DNA of 64,000 bases from Streptomyces sp. NBC_01231. Lineage in GTDB: Bacteria; Actinomycetota; Actinomycetes; Streptomycetales; Streptomycetaceae. Both the position numbers and the translations under genes were made by a program. How positions within the stretch are numbered: the first letter of the stretch is position 1; every line of letters starts with the position of its first letter. The stretch spans positions 2,604,001 to 2,668,000 of the forward strand of contig CP108521.1 of NCBI GenBank assembly GCA_035999765.1. Direction: 5' to 3'. The notes under the pieces are model-generated. The model saw only the letters and a program-made list of their open reading frames with translations, did not search any database and had not been told where the DNA came from. Below are positions 18,437-26,758 of this stretch, piece after piece.

Positions 18437-19149
18437 CCGCACTGCTGGAGGTCGAGGACCTCAAGGTCGCCTACGGCAAGATCGAAGCCGTCAAGGGCAT
18501 CTCCTTCAGCGTCGAAGCCGGCCAGATCGTCACCCTCATCGGCACCAACGGCGCCGGCAAGACCACAACCCTGCGCACCCTCTCCGGACTCCTCAAGCCC
18601 ACCAGCGGCCGCATCACTTTCGACGGCAAACCCCTCAAAAGCATCCCCGCCCACAAGATCGTCTCCCTGGGCCTCGCCCACTCCCCCGAAGGCCGGCACA
18701 TCTTCCCGCGCCTGTCGATCACGGAGAACCTCCAACTCGGCGCCTTCCTCCGCAAGGACAAGGAAGGCATCGAAAAGGACATCCAACGCGCCTACGACCT
18801 CTTCCCCATCCTGGGAGAACGCAGGAAGCAGGCCGCCGGCACCCTCTCCGGCGGCGAGCAGCAAATGCTCGCCATGGGCCGCGCACTCATGTCCCAGCCC
18901 AAGCTCCTCATGCTCGACGAACCCTCCATGGGCCTCTCGCCGATCATGATGCAGAAAATCATGGCGACGATCACCGAACTGAAGGCCCAGGGCACGACCA
19001 TCCTCCTGGTCGAACAGAACGCCCAGGCGGCCCTCTCACTCGCCGACCAAGGACACGTCATGGAGATCGGCAACATCGTCCTCTCCGGCAGCGGAGCGGA
19101 CCTACTCCACGACGAGTCGGTACGCAAGGCGTACCTCGGCGAGGACTGA
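18433..19149 (+). CDS. livF: Branched-chain amino-acid ABC transporter ATP-binding protein LivF
   Basis: A 238-residue ATPase subunit, partner of LivG. I chose the GTG at 18433, which overlaps the livG stop in the form GTGA; sequence upstream in this frame is livG antisense-like and has no coding value. Walker A is GTNGAGKTTTLRTL, the signature is GTLSGGEQQMLAMGRAL, Walker B is LLMLDEPSMGLSP and the switch His-equivalent position is Gln in TILLVEQNAQ, normal for LivF. It is the last gene of the operon and is followed 17 bases later by a strong hairpin. Confidence 0.94.
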   Translation: MTALLEVEDLKVAYGKIEAVKGISFSVEAGQIVTLIGTNGAGKTTTLRTLSGLLKPTSGRITFDGKPLKSIPAHKIVSLGLAHSPEGRHIFPRLSITENLQLGAFLRKDKEGIEKDIQRAYDLFPILGERRKQAAGTLSGGEQQMLAMGRALMSQPKLLMLDEPSMGLSPIMMQKIMATITELKAQGTTILLVEQNAQAALSLADQGHVMEIGNIVLSGSGADLLHDESVRKAYLGED

Positions 19150-19166
19150 GCAGCACACCGGGTACA

Positions 19167-19207
19167 CGACGAGGCCCGCACCCCTTCCGGGGGCGCGGGC
19201 CTCGTCG
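19167..19207. terminator. Bidirectional terminator between livF and pdtaR
   Basis: Perfect 13-bp arms CGACGAGGCCCGC (19167-19179) and GCGGGCCTCGTCG (19195-19207); the loop can pair further as CCCC/GGGG. It lies between convergent genes and can serve both. Confidence 0.85.
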
Positions 19208-19225
19208 GCATACAGGGGCGAAACG

Positions 19226-19882
19226 TCAGCCCTTGTTGGCCTTCTTCTCGTCCGCATCCGCGATGACCGCCTCGGCCACCTGCTGCATCGACATCCGACG
19301 ATCCATCGACGTCTTCTGAATCCACCGGAACGCCGCCGGCTCCGTCAGCCCGTACTCCGTCTGCAGAATCGACTTCGCCCGGTCCACCAGCTTCCGGGTC
19401 TCCAACCGCAGCGTGAGGTCCGCGATCTCGTTCTCCAGCTCCCGCAACTCCGTGAAGCGCGAGACAGCCATCTCGATCGCCGGAACGACATCACTCTTGC
19501 TGAACGGCTTCACCAGATACGCCATCGCACCGGCGTCCCTCGCCCGCTCCACGAGGTCGCGCTGCGAGAACGCGGTCAGCATCAGCACGGGGGCGATGCG
19601 CTCCTCCGCGATCTTCTCGGCCGCCGAGATGCCGTCCAGCTTCGGCATCTTCACGTCCAGGATCACCAGGTCCGGCTTGTGCTCGCGGGCGAGCTCGACG
19701 GCCCGCTCACCGTCACCGGCCTCGCCCACGACGCTGTAGCCCTCTTCCTCCAGCATCTCCTTGAGGTCGAGCCGGATCAGGGCCTCGTCCTCGGCGATGA
19801 CGACACGGGTCGTCAGCGGAGGCACGTGCGACTTGTCGTCGTCGGGCGCGTCTACGGGCTGGGGCGACTCGGGGGCGGTCAC
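19226..19882 (-). CDS. pdtaR: ANTAR-domain response regulator (PdtaR type)
   Basis: A 218-residue response regulator that acts by binding RNA hairpins to prevent transcription termination. The receiver domain starts at about residue 25 (TRVVIAEDEALIRLDL), the phospho-acceptor is Asp76 in DLVILDVKMP, and the conserved Lys is in AYLVKPFSKSD. A coiled linker (ELRELENEIADLTLRLETRK) leads to the ANTAR domain at about 145-205: VDRAKSILQTEYGLTEPAAF then KTSMDRRMSMQQVAEAVI. The start is a GTG at 19882 with GAGGAG upstream. Its cognate kinase (PdtaS type) is not in this window. The assignment to PdtaR follows the length and domain layout. Confidence 0.9.
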   Translation of the reverse strand: MTAPESPQPVDAPDDDKSHVPPLTTRVVIAEDEALIRLDLKEMLEEEGYSVVGEAGDGERAVELAREHKPDLVILDVKMPKLDGISAAEKIAEERIAPVLMLTAFSQRDLVERARDAGAMAYLVKPFSKSDVVPAIEMAVSRFTELRELENEIADLTLRLETRKLVDRAKSILQTEYGLTEPAAFRWIQKTSMDRRMSMQQVAEAVIADADEKKANKG

Positions 19883-19960
19883 GGGGGCTCCTCGTTACGG
19901 GCCGGGCAGGTACTGCTGTTCATGCAGCCTACCTAGAGGCGGAGGGCTACGGTGACCCGG

Positions 19961-19966
19961 TACACT
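19961..19966 (+). promoter_or_regulatory. Possible -10 box for tRNA-Leu
   Basis: TACACT lies 15 bases before the tRNA, a fair match to the TAnnnT -10 consensus of the main sigma factor. I see no good -35 at 17-18 bases, so this is tentative. Confidence 0.35.
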
Positions 19967-19980
19967 CACGGAAGTGCCAA

Positions 19981-20064
19981 GCCGGGTTGGCGGAATAGGC
20001 TTACGCGGATGTCTCAAACACATCTGTCCGAGAGGACATACGGGTTCGAATCCCGTACCCGGCA
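19981..20064 (+). tRNA. tRNA-Leu (anticodon CAA)
   Basis: An 84-base class II tRNA. Acceptor arms GCCGGGT (19981-19987) and ACCCGGC (20057-20063) pair fully, with discriminator A at 20064 and no encoded CCA. The anticodon stem is GATGT/ACATC around loop CTCAAAC, so the anticodon is CAA (20015-20017), which reads UUG. The long variable arm TGTCC-GAGA-GGACA and the T arm ACGGG-TTCGAAT-CCCGT are both clear. This is not the UUA-reading bldA tRNA. Confidence 0.96.
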
Positions 20065-20070
20065 CTTTGA

Positions 20071-20107
20071 AAGCGGATGTTCCCGTTCTCGTGAACATCC
20101 GCTTTTT
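20071..20107 (+). terminator. Intrinsic terminator of tRNA-Leu
   Basis: Arms AAGCGGATGTTC (20071-20082) and GAACATCCGCTT (20093-20104) with a 10-base loop, ending in TTTTT at 20103-20107. A textbook rho-independent terminator 6 bases after the tRNA. Confidence 0.9.
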
Positions 20108-20145
20108 GCTGCGCTCAGTCACGATCAGTGACGCAGAGTGCTCGT

Positions 20146-20934
20146 ATGAACTTTCACGGCACTGAGGTACGACAGAAGGCCCTCACCCTCCTGCGCAGCG
20201 GCACGAAGAACGCCGAGGTCGCACGGCACCTGAACGTGCCGCTCGGCACCGTCGGCTACTGGAAGCATCTGGACCGAGCGAAACGCGGCGAATGCCCTGG
20301 CAAGCACGATCCCAAGTGCCCCCGCTGCGACGGACGGGACCTCGATGAACCCGCGTATAGCTACCTGCTGGGCCTGTATCTCGGCGATGGGCACATCAGT
20401 CACTACTCCGAGCATCGAGTGCCCAACCTCATGATCGCCTGCACCGAGTCGTGGCGCGGCCTCATGGACGACTGCGAGCAGGCCATGCGCGCAGTCTTCC
20501 CCGACAACTCCGTCTGCCGCGTCCGCAGGACCGGCTGCAGCAACGTAAAGGTCTACTCGAAGCACCTGCATTGCCTGTTTCCCCAACACGGCCCCGCCAA
20601 GAAGCACGAGCGCCTCATCGCCCTGGTCCCCTGGCAGCAAGCCATCGTCGATGCGCACCCTTGGGAGTTCATCCGCGGCCTCATCCACTCCGACGGATGT
20701 CGCATCACCAACTGGACCACCCGCCTCGTAGCCGGTGAGCGCAAGCGCTACGAGTACCCCCGCTACTTCTTCGCCAACAAGTCGGACGACATCCGGAAGC
20801 TCTTCTGCGACACCCTCGACAAGGTGGGCGTCGAATGGACCACCCTTGCTCGTGGTAGCGACCCCTTCAACATCTCCATCGCCCGCAAAGCCTCAGTCGC
20901 CCTCATGGACACCCACGTAGGCCCCAAGCACTGA
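20146..20934 (+). CDS. Free-standing HTH + LAGLIDADG homing-endonuclease-like protein
   Basis: A 262-residue protein. Residues about 5-45 form a helix-turn-helix (EVRQKALTLLRSGTKNAEVA, then VPLGTVGYWK). A Cys cluster, GECPGKHDPKCPRCDGR (50-64), could bind zinc. The rest carries two LAGLIDADG-type motifs: LLGLYLGDG at 74-82 and FIRGLIHSDG at 175-184, each with the Asp expected to bind the catalytic metal. This is the layout of a single-chain homing endonuclease, yet the gene is in no intron or intein. It starts 81 bases after tRNA-Leu(CAA). I prefer the ATG at 20146; an in-frame GTG at 20128 adds six residues, and neither has a good ribosome site. It converges on pyk with 5 bases between stops. 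It could be an active nuclease, a regulator derived from one, or a remnant kept for DNA binding. Confidence 0.8.
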   Translation: MNFHGTEVRQKALTLLRSGTKNAEVARHLNVPLGTVGYWKHLDRAKRGECPGKHDPKCPRCDGRDLDEPAYSYLLGLYLGDGHISHYSEHRVPNLMIACTESWRGLMDDCEQAMRAVFPDNSVCRVRRTGCSNVKVYSKHLHCLFPQHGPAKKHERLIALVPWQQAIVDAHPWEFIRGLIHSDGCRITNWTTRLVAGERKRYEYPRYFFANKSDDIRKLFCDTLDKVGVEWTTLARGSDPFNISIARKASVALMDTHVGPKH

Positions 20935-20939
20935 CCGCT

Positions 20940-22370
20940 CTACTTGTCGTCCTCGCCGATGTGGTGCACCCGGACCAGGTTCGTCGAGCCCGAGACGCCG
21001 GGTGGGGAGCCGGCCGTGATGACCACGCTGTCGCCCTTCTCGCAGCGGCCGTACTTCAGGAGCAGCTCGTCCACCTGGTCGACCATCGCGTCCGTGGAGT
21101 CCGCCTGGGGACCGAGGAACGTCTCCACGCCCCAGGTCAGGCTGAGCTGGGAGCGGGTCGCCGGTTCGGGGGTGAACGCAAGGAGCGGGATCGGGGAGCG
21201 GTAGCGGGACAGTCGGCGGACGGTGTCGCCGGACTGGGTGAAGGCGACGAGGAACTTGGCGCCGAGGAAGTCGCCCATCTCGGCCGCGGCTCGGGCGACC
21301 GCGCCGCCCTGGGTGCGGGGTTTGTTGCTTTCGGTGAGGGGCGGGAGGCCTTTGGCGAGGAGGTCTTCCTCGGCGGCTTCGACGATCTTCGCCATCGTCA
21401 GGACGGTTTCGATCGGGTGTTTGCCGACGCTCGTCTCGCCCGACAGCATCACCGCGTCGGTGCCGTCGATGACGGCGTTGGCGACGTCCGAGGCTTCCGC
21501 GCGGGTGGGGCGGGAGTTCTCGATCATGGAGTCGAGCATCTGGGTGGCGACGATGACCGGTTTGGCGTTGCGTTTGGCGAGTTTGATGGCGCGCTTTTGG
21601 ACGAGTGGGACTTGTTCGAGGGGCATTTCGACGCCGAGGTCTCCGCGGGCGACCATGATGCCGTCGAAGGCGGCGACGATGTCGTCGATGGCTTCGACGG
21701 CCTGGGGTTTCTCCACTTTGGCGATGACGGGGAGGCGGCGGCCTTGTTCGTCCATGATGCGGTGGACGTCGTCGATGTCGCGGCCGCTGCGGACGAAGGA
21801 GAGGGCGACAATGTCGAAGCCGGTGCGCAGGGCCCAGCGGAGGTCGGCTTCGTCCTTGTCGGAGAGGGCGGGGACGGAGACGGAGACGCCGGGGAGGTTG
21901 AGGCCTTTGTGGTCGGAGACCATGCCTCCTTCGATCACCGTGGTGTGGACGCGGGGGCCGTCGATGGCGGTGACTTCGAGGCAGACTTTTCCGTCGTCTA
22001 CGAGGATGTGTTCGCCGGGGGTGACGTCGGTGGCGAGGCCGGGGTAGGTGGTGCCGCAGGTGTGGCCGTTGCCTTCGGTGTTTTCCTCGACGGTGATGGT
22101 GAAGGTGTCGCCGCGTTCAAGGAGTACGGGTCCTTCGGTGAAGCGGCCGAGGCGGATCTTCGGGCCTTGAAGGTCGGCGAGGATGCCGACGCTGTGGCCG
22201 GTCTCGTCGGCGGCCTTGCGTACGTGCTGGTAGCGCTCCTCGTGTTCGGCGTGGGTGCCGTGGCTGAGGTTGAAGCGGGCGACGTCCATTCCGGCTTCGA
22301 CCAGGGCTTTGATCTGGTCGTACGAGTGGGTGGCGGGGCCCAGTGTGCAGACGATTTTTGCTCGGCGCAT
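20940..22370 (-). CDS. pyk: Pyruvate kinase
   Basis: A 476-residue glycolytic enzyme that converts phosphoenolpyruvate and ADP to pyruvate and ATP in the cytoplasm. It begins MRRAKIVCTLGPATHSYDQI. The substrate and metal site includes ARFNLSHG and DLQGPKIRLG, the signature IAKVEKPQAVEAIDDI (with the catalytic Lys), MVARGDLGVEMPLEQVP and the MLSGETSVGKHP loop. The C-terminal allosteric domain contains VAFTQSGDTVRRLSRYRSPIP. The length is normal. It lies convergent to the homing-endonuclease-like gene and downstream of a 212-bp gap in which only a doubtful short frame is seen. Confidence 0.97.
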   Translation of the reverse strand: MRRAKIVCTLGPATHSYDQIKALVEAGMDVARFNLSHGTHAEHEERYQHVRKAADETGHSVGILADLQGPKIRLGRFTEGPVLLERGDTFTITVEENTEGNGHTCGTTYPGLATDVTPGEHILVDDGKVCLEVTAIDGPRVHTTVIEGGMVSDHKGLNLPGVSVSVPALSDKDEADLRWALRTGFDIVALSFVRSGRDIDDVHRIMDEQGRRLPVIAKVEKPQAVEAIDDIVAAFDGIMVARGDLGVEMPLEQVPLVQKRAIKLAKRNAKPVIVATQMLDSMIENSRPTRAEASDVANAVIDGTDAVMLSGETSVGKHPIETVLTMAKIVEAAEEDLLAKGLPPLTESNKPRTQGGAVARAAAEMGDFLGAKFLVAFTQSGDTVRRLSRYRSPIPLLAFTPEPATRSQLSLTWGVETFLGPQADSTDAMVDQVDELLLKYGRCEKGDSVVITAGSPPGVSGSTNLVRVHHIGEDDK

Positions 22371-22418
22371 GAGGTGACCCTAGGCCTTACCGGTGGGTAG
22401 GGAATTGGGTGTGCATGA

Positions 22419-22517
22419 CTACTCAACGACCTTTGGGTGACGGGGTATCGACAAGTGTTGAATTGTGCGGCGGGGTGCTCCGATGAGCATTCGGCGGGCG
22501 AATTCCTGTGCGATCAC
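22419..22517 (-). CDS. Doubtful 32-aa short open frame
   Basis: A GTG-started frame coding for 32 residues, beginning (V)IAQEFARRMLIGAPRRT and ending PRHPKVVE, in the gap upstream of pyk on the same strand. It has an AAGG stretch upstream and no resemblance to a known family that I can name. Its third-position G/C is visibly lower than in neighbouring genes, which argues against it. A leader peptide for pyk is possible. Confidence 0.2.
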   Translation of the reverse strand: MIAQEFARRMLIGAPRRTIQHLSIPRHPKVVE

Positions 22518-22582
22518 GGGGTGCCTTTCGGGTGCCTTGCGGGTGCTTTCCGCTGGTGATCCCGGCTGGGAGCGCTGCTGGG

Positions 22583-23299
22583 TCACAGCTGTGGGGGTGC
22601 CATGGTGAATCGGGCGTTGACCTGGGCGTGGACGTGTTGGCGTTGGGGTTCGAGGTCGAGTGGTGCGGCGGCGGTCTCTTGGGGGGCGCCGTAGGCCATG
22701 GAGCGCATGCGGCCGCCGGCGGCTGCGGGATAGGCCGGCGGGGTGTTCTCGGCGCCGATGTCGGCGAGTTCCACGAGGGCGGCGAGGGTGGTGCCGAGTG
22801 CTTCGGCGTATTCGCGGGCGCGTTGTACGGCTTCGCGTACTGCTTGTTGTCGGGCTGTGCGGTGGGCGGGTGAGTGGGGGCGTAGGGCCCACCAGGGGCC
22901 GTCGACGCGGGTGAGGTCGAGGTCGGCGAGGCGGGTGGCGAGTTCGCCGAGGGCGGTGAAGTCGGTGAGTTCGGCGGTGATGTGGACGCGGCCGTGGTGG
23001 GCGTGGATGCGTTCGCCGCGGCCTTCTTTGAGTTGGGGGGTGATGGAGAAGGCGCCGGTTTCGAGTCGTTCGACTGCTTCGCCGTAGGTTTTGATGAGGT
23101 TGAGGGCGGTGGTGTTACGGCGGGTGAGGTCGTCGAGGGCGGCGCGGCGGTCTTTGCCGCGGGAGGCGACGGTGATGCCGATGCGGGCGATCTCGGGGTC
23201 GACTTCGAGGTGGGCTTCGCCGCGGACGGCGATGCGGGGGGCGTCGGGGGTGCCGTAGGGGACGGCGGGGTGGGGGTCGTCGGGTGTCGGGGTGGCCAT
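22583..23299 (-). CDS. SIMPL (DUF541) domain protein
   Basis: A 238-residue protein with the SIMPL/DUF541 fold: IAVRGEAHLEVDPEIARIGI at the start of the domain, VASRGKDRRAALDDLTRRN, and near the C-terminus a run typical of the family (HRTARQQAVREAVQRAREYA followed by LGTTLAALVELAD). Related proteins (Omp28, YggE) are linked to oxidative or envelope stress, but this one has no signal peptide, so it is probably cytoplasmic. I chose the ATG at 23299; an upstream in-frame ATG at 23347 adds 16 residues with no homology-like character. It is divergent from the 5'-nucleotidase gene with 138 bp between starts. Confidence 0.8.
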   Translation of the reverse strand: MATPTPDDPHPAVPYGTPDAPRIAVRGEAHLEVDPEIARIGITVASRGKDRRAALDDLTRRNTTALNLIKTYGEAVERLETGAFSITPQLKEGRGERIHAHHGRVHITAELTDFTALGELATRLADLDLTRVDGPWWALRPHSPAHRTARQQAVREAVQRAREYAEALGTTLAALVELADIGAENTPPAYPAAAGGRMRSMAYGAPQETAAAPLDLEPQRQHVHAQVNARFTMAPPQL

Positions 23300-23437
23300 A
23301 CGTCCCACTCTGTCACTTCTTACCTGCGTGGGGATGTGGCTGGTCATCGGATCGAAACCTGTGGGGGCTATTGCGTTGCGGCGTGTACGGGTCAGAATCT
23401 ACGCGCGTCGTTGACCATTGCCCGAGGGGATCGAGCC

Positions 23438-25258
23438 ATGCCGTTGAATCGTCGGAAGTTTCTGAAGAGGTCCGCTGTGACGGGGGCGGGGGTGGCGTTG
23501 GCCGGCTCGGCGGCGGCTCCGGCGGCGGAGGCCGCGGAGGCTTCGGATGCGGAGAAGGGGTATGGGCATCGGCCGGTGAAGCGGTATGCGCTGACGGTGA
23601 TGGGCACGACGGATCTGCATGGTCATGTCTTCAACTGGGACTACTTCAAGGACGCGGAGTACACGGACGCGCAGGGCAACGCGCAGGGTCTGTCGCGGAT
23701 CTCGACGCTGGTGAACCAGGTCCGTAAGGAGAAGGGCCGTCGGAACACGCTCTTGCTGGACGCGGGCGACACCATTCAGGGCACGCCGTTGACGTACTAC
23801 TACGCGAAGGTGGATCCGATCACCGCGGAGGGTGGTCCGGTGCATCCGATGGCGGCGGCGATGAACGCGATCGGGTATGACGCGGTGGCGTTGGGCAACC
23901 ATGAGTTCAACTACGGCATCGAGACGTTGCGCAAGTTCGAGGAGCAGTGTGATTTTCCGCTGCTGGGGGCGAACGCGTTGGATGCGAAGACGTTGAAGCC
24001 GGCGTTTCCGCCGTACTTCATGAAGACGTTCCATGTGAAGGGTGCGCCGCCGGTGAGGGTGGCGGTGCTGGGGCTGACGAACCCGGGGATCGCGATCTGG
24101 GACAAGGCGTATGTGCAGGGGAAGTTGACGTTCCCGGGCCTTGAGGAGCAGGCGGCGAAGTGGGTGCCGAGGCTGCGTTCGTTGGGCGCGGACGTGGTGG
24201 TGGTGTCGGCGCATTCGGGGTCGTCGGGGACGTCGTCGTACGGTGACCAGTTGCCGTATGTGGAGAACTCGGCGGCGTTGGTGGCGCAGCAGGTGCCGGG
24301 GATCGACGCGATTCTCGTCGGGCATGCGCATGTGGAGATTCCCGAGTTGAGGGTGACCAACGCGCAGACGGGCAGGGCGGTGGTTCTGTCGGAGCCGTTG
24401 GCGTATGCGGAGCGGTTGTCGCTGTTCGACTTCGAGTTGGTCTTCGCGAAGGGCCGTTGGTCGGTCGAGTCGGTGAAGGCGTCGGTGCTGAACTCGAATT
24501 CGGTCGCGGACGATCCGAGGATCACGAAGCTGCTGAAGGACGATCATGATGTCGTGGTGGCGTATGTGAATCAGGTGGTCGGTACGGCGACGGAGACGTT
24601 GACGACGGTGGAGGCGCGGTACAAGGACGCGCCGATCATCGACTTGATCACGAGGGTGCAGGAGGACGTGGTCCGGGCGGCGTTGGCGGTTACGGAGTAC
24701 GCGTCGGTGCCGGTGATCGCGCAGGCGTCGCCGTTCTCGCGGACGTCGGAGATTCCGGCGGGTGAGGTGACGATCCGGGACCTGTCGAGTCTGTATGTGT
24801 ACGACAACACGCTGGTCGCGAAGTTGATGACGGGTGCGCAGGTCAGGGCGTATCTGGAGTATTCGGCGCAGTATTTCGCGCAGACGGCGGCGGGTGCGGC
24901 GGTGGATGTGGAGAAGCTGACGAACGCGGGGGGTCGTCCGGACTACAACTACGACTATGTGTCGGGGTTGTCGTACGAGATCGACATCGCGCGGGCTGTG
25001 GGTTCGCGGATCAGGAATCTGTCGTACGGGGGTGTCGCGTTGGACGATGCTCAGCAGTTCGTGTTGGCGGTGAACAACTACCGGGCCAATGGTGGTGGTG
25101 CGTTTCCGCATGTGGCGTCGGCGAAGGAGCTGTGGTCGGAGTCGACGGAGATCCGGACGCGGATTTCGGAGTGGGTGACGGCGAGGGGTGTGCTGGATCC
25201 GAAGGACTTCGCGTCGGTGGACTGGAAGTTGACGAGGGACGGTACGCCGGTGTTCTAG
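23438..25258 (+). CDS. Tat-exported 5'-nucleotidase / 2',3'-cyclic phosphodiesterase family
   Basis: A 606-residue secreted metallophosphoesterase that probably releases phosphate or nucleosides from extracellular nucleotides. The N-terminus MPLNRRKFLKRSAVTGAG has a twin-arginine motif, then a hydrophobic stretch and AxA-type cleavage near residue 30. The metallophosphatase domain has TTDLHGHVFN, DAGDTIQGTP, ALGNHEFNYG and a later AHSGSS and VGHAHVE set, which supply the metal ligands. The C-terminal domain (from about residue 380) has the 5_nucleotid_C features FSRTSEIPAGEVTIRDLSSL and the substrate-ring residues near YNYDYVSGLSYEID. The start ATG at 23438 has GAGGGGA upstream. An intrinsic terminator follows the stop. 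Confidence 0.92.
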   Translation: MPLNRRKFLKRSAVTGAGVALAGSAAAPAAEAAEASDAEKGYGHRPVKRYALTVMGTTDLHGHVFNWDYFKDAEYTDAQGNAQGLSRISTLVNQVRKEKGRRNTLLLDAGDTIQGTPLTYYYAKVDPITAEGGPVHPMAAAMNAIGYDAVALGNHEFNYGIETLRKFEEQCDFPLLGANALDAKTLKPAFPPYFMKTFHVKGAPPVRVAVLGLTNPGIAIWDKAYVQGKLTFPGLEEQAAKWVPRLRSLGADVVVVSAHSGSSGTSSYGDQLPYVENSAALVAQQVPGIDAILVGHAHVEIPELRVTNAQTGRAVVLSEPLAYAERLSLFDFELVFAKGRWSVESVKASVLNSNSVADDPRITKLLKDDHDVVVAYVNQVVGTATETLTTVEARYKDAPIIDLITRVQEDVVRAALAVTEYASVPVIAQASPFSRTSEIPAGEVTIRDLSSLYVYDNTLVAKLMTGAQVRAYLEYSAQYFAQTAAGAAVDVEKLTNAGGRPDYNYDYVSGLSYEIDIARAVGSRIRNLSYGGVALDDAQQFVLAVNNYRANGGGAFPHVASAKELWSESTEIRTRISEWVTARGVLDPKDFASVDWKLTRDGTPVF

Positions 25259-25279
25259 GGGTCCGGGGGTTGTGTGCGT

Positions 25280-25320
25280 GAGGGACGGTGGGAGGTTCTC
25301 CCGTCGTCCCTCTGTTTTTT
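25280..25320 (+). terminator. Intrinsic terminator after 5'-nucleotidase gene
   Basis: Arms GAGGGACGGTGGGA (25280-25293) and TCCCGTCGTCCCTC (25299-25312), paired with two G-U pairs in the transcript, followed by TGTTTTTT. It lies just before the stop of the convergent N-hydroxylase gene. Confidence 0.88.
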
Positions 25321-25333
25321 ACCGGCTTGTTTT

Positions 25334-26758
25334 TTATCGGCCGTCGATGAGTGGTGTGAGGGCTCGAAGGGCCTGCCGAGCGTGCGGGACCTGTGGTGGG
25401 TGTGGGTGGAGGCCGAAGGTGGTGAAGGCGGTGCGGGTGGGCAGGCGGTAGGGCTCTTTCGGGGTGAGGGTGTTGAGGATGGTGGCGCTGCGCCAGGCGG
25501 CGAGGCCGAGGTCGGGGGTGCCGATGCCGTGGGTGTGGCGTTCGGCGTTCTGGACGTGGACGGCGCCGGTGACGGCGGGGTCGAGGACGAGGCGGAACTG
25601 TTCGTCGATGCGGGGGCGTTCGCGGTTGTCGCGGCGTAGGTAGGGGTCGAGGCCGGCGAGGATGCGGTCGAGGGGGCGTTCGCGGTAGCCGGTGGCGAGG
25701 ACGACGGCGTCGGTGGTGAGGCGGGAGCGGGTGTTTTGCTGGGTGTGTTCCAGGTGGAGTTCGATCTGGGTGGTGGCGATGCGGCCGGCGGTGCGGACGT
25801 GGACGCCGGGGGTGAGGACGGCGTCGGGCCAGCTGTCGTGGAGGGTGCGGCGGTAGAGCTCTTCGTGGATGGCGGCGATGGTGTCGGTGTCGATGGCTTT
25901 GTGGAGCTGCCATTGAGTGGTGATGAGGCGGTCGCGGGCGCTTTCGGGGAGGGCGTGGAAGTAGCGGGTGTAGTCGGGGGTGAAGTGTTCGAGGCCGAGT
26001 TTCGAGTACTCCATGGGGGCGAAGGCTTCGGTGCGGCCGAGCCAGTGGAGGTTTTCTTGGCCGGTGGGGCGGTTGCGGAGCAGGTCGAGGAAGACTTCGG
26101 CGCCTGATTGTCCGGAGCCGATGACGGTGACGTGGCCTGCGGCGAGGAGGGTGTCGCGGTGGTCGAGGTAGTCGGCGGCGTGGTGGACGGGGACGCCGGG
26201 TGTCTCGACGAGGGGTTTGAGTGGTTCGGGGATGTAGGGCTCGGTGCCGATGCCGAGGACGACGTTCCTGGTGTAGGTCCGGCCGAGGGCTTCGGCTTCT
26301 CCGTCGGTGTCGAGTTGGGTGAAGTCGACTTCGAAGAGGTCGCGTTCGGGGTTCCAGCGGACGGCGTCGACCTGGTGGCCGAAGCGCAGCTGGGGGAGGT
26401 TGTCGGACACCCAGCGGCAGTAGGCGTCGTATTCGGCGCGGTGGATGTGGAAGCGCTCGGCGAAGTAGAAGGGGAAGAGCCGGTCTCGGGCCTTGAGGTA
26501 GTTGAGGAAGGTCCAGGGGTTGGCGGGGTCGGCGAGGGTCACCAGGTCGGCGAGGAAGGGGACTTGGATGGTGGCGCCGTCGATGAGCAGGCCGGGGTGC
26601 CAGTTGAAGGTGGGGCGTTGTTCGTAGAAGACGGTGTCGAGGTCGGGGAGGGGGTGGGCGAGGGCGGCGAGGGAGAGGTTGCTGGGGCCGATGCCGATGC
26701 CGACGAGGTCGCGGGGTGCTTCGGGTTGGTGGTGTGGGGGGTGGGGCGTCGGGGTCAT
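25334..26758 (-). CDS. Lysine/ornithine/diamine N-hydroxylase (SidA/IucD/PvdA family)
   Basis: A 474-residue flavin monooxygenase that N-hydroxylates the terminal amine of a diamine or amino acid, the first step towards hydroxamate siderophores. It has the FAD motif VGIGIGPSNLSLAAL, the family-specific FNWHPGLLIDGATIQVPF with LADLVTLADP, the NADPH motif VIGSGQSGAEVFLDLL, and the ATG-type motif VVLATGYRERPLD. The ATG at 26758 overlaps the stop of the PLP decarboxylase as ATGA, so the two are translationally coupled. With a lysine decarboxylase-like partner, cadaverine is the most likely substrate, but lysine or another diamine cannot be excluded. I see no acetyltransferase or NIS synthetase nearby and no classic iron box upstream. 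Confidence 0.88.
   Translation of the reverse strand: MTPTPHPPHHQPEAPRDLVGIGIGPSNLSLAALAHPLPDLDTVFYEQRPTFNWHPGLLIDGATIQVPFLADLVTLADPANPWTFLNYLKARDRLFPFYFAERFHIHRAEYDAYCRWVSDNLPQLRFGHQVDAVRWNPERDLFEVDFTQLDTDGEAEALGRTYTRNVVLGIGTEPYIPEPLKPLVETPGVPVHHAADYLDHRDTLLAAGHVTVIGSGQSGAEVFLDLLRNRPTGQENLHWLGRTEAFAPMEYSKLGLEHFTPDYTRYFHALPESARDRLITTQWQLHKAIDTDTIAAIHEELYRRTLHDSWPDAVLTPGVHVRTAGRIATTQIELHLEHTQQNTRSRLTTDAVVLATGYRERPLDRILAGLDPYLRRDNRERPRIDEQFRLVLDPAVTGAVHVQNAERHTHGIGTPDLGLAAWRSATILNTLTPKEPYRLPTRTAFTTFGLHPHPPQVPHARQALRALTPLIDGR

Noticed and set aside
19981..20064. tRNA attachment site of an integrated element
   Set aside because: No integrase, no duplicated tRNA 3' end downstream and no shift in composition. 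The homing-endonuclease-like gene alone does not make an element.
19981..20064. bldA tRNA
   Set aside because: The anticodon is CAA, reading UUG; bldA has UAA.
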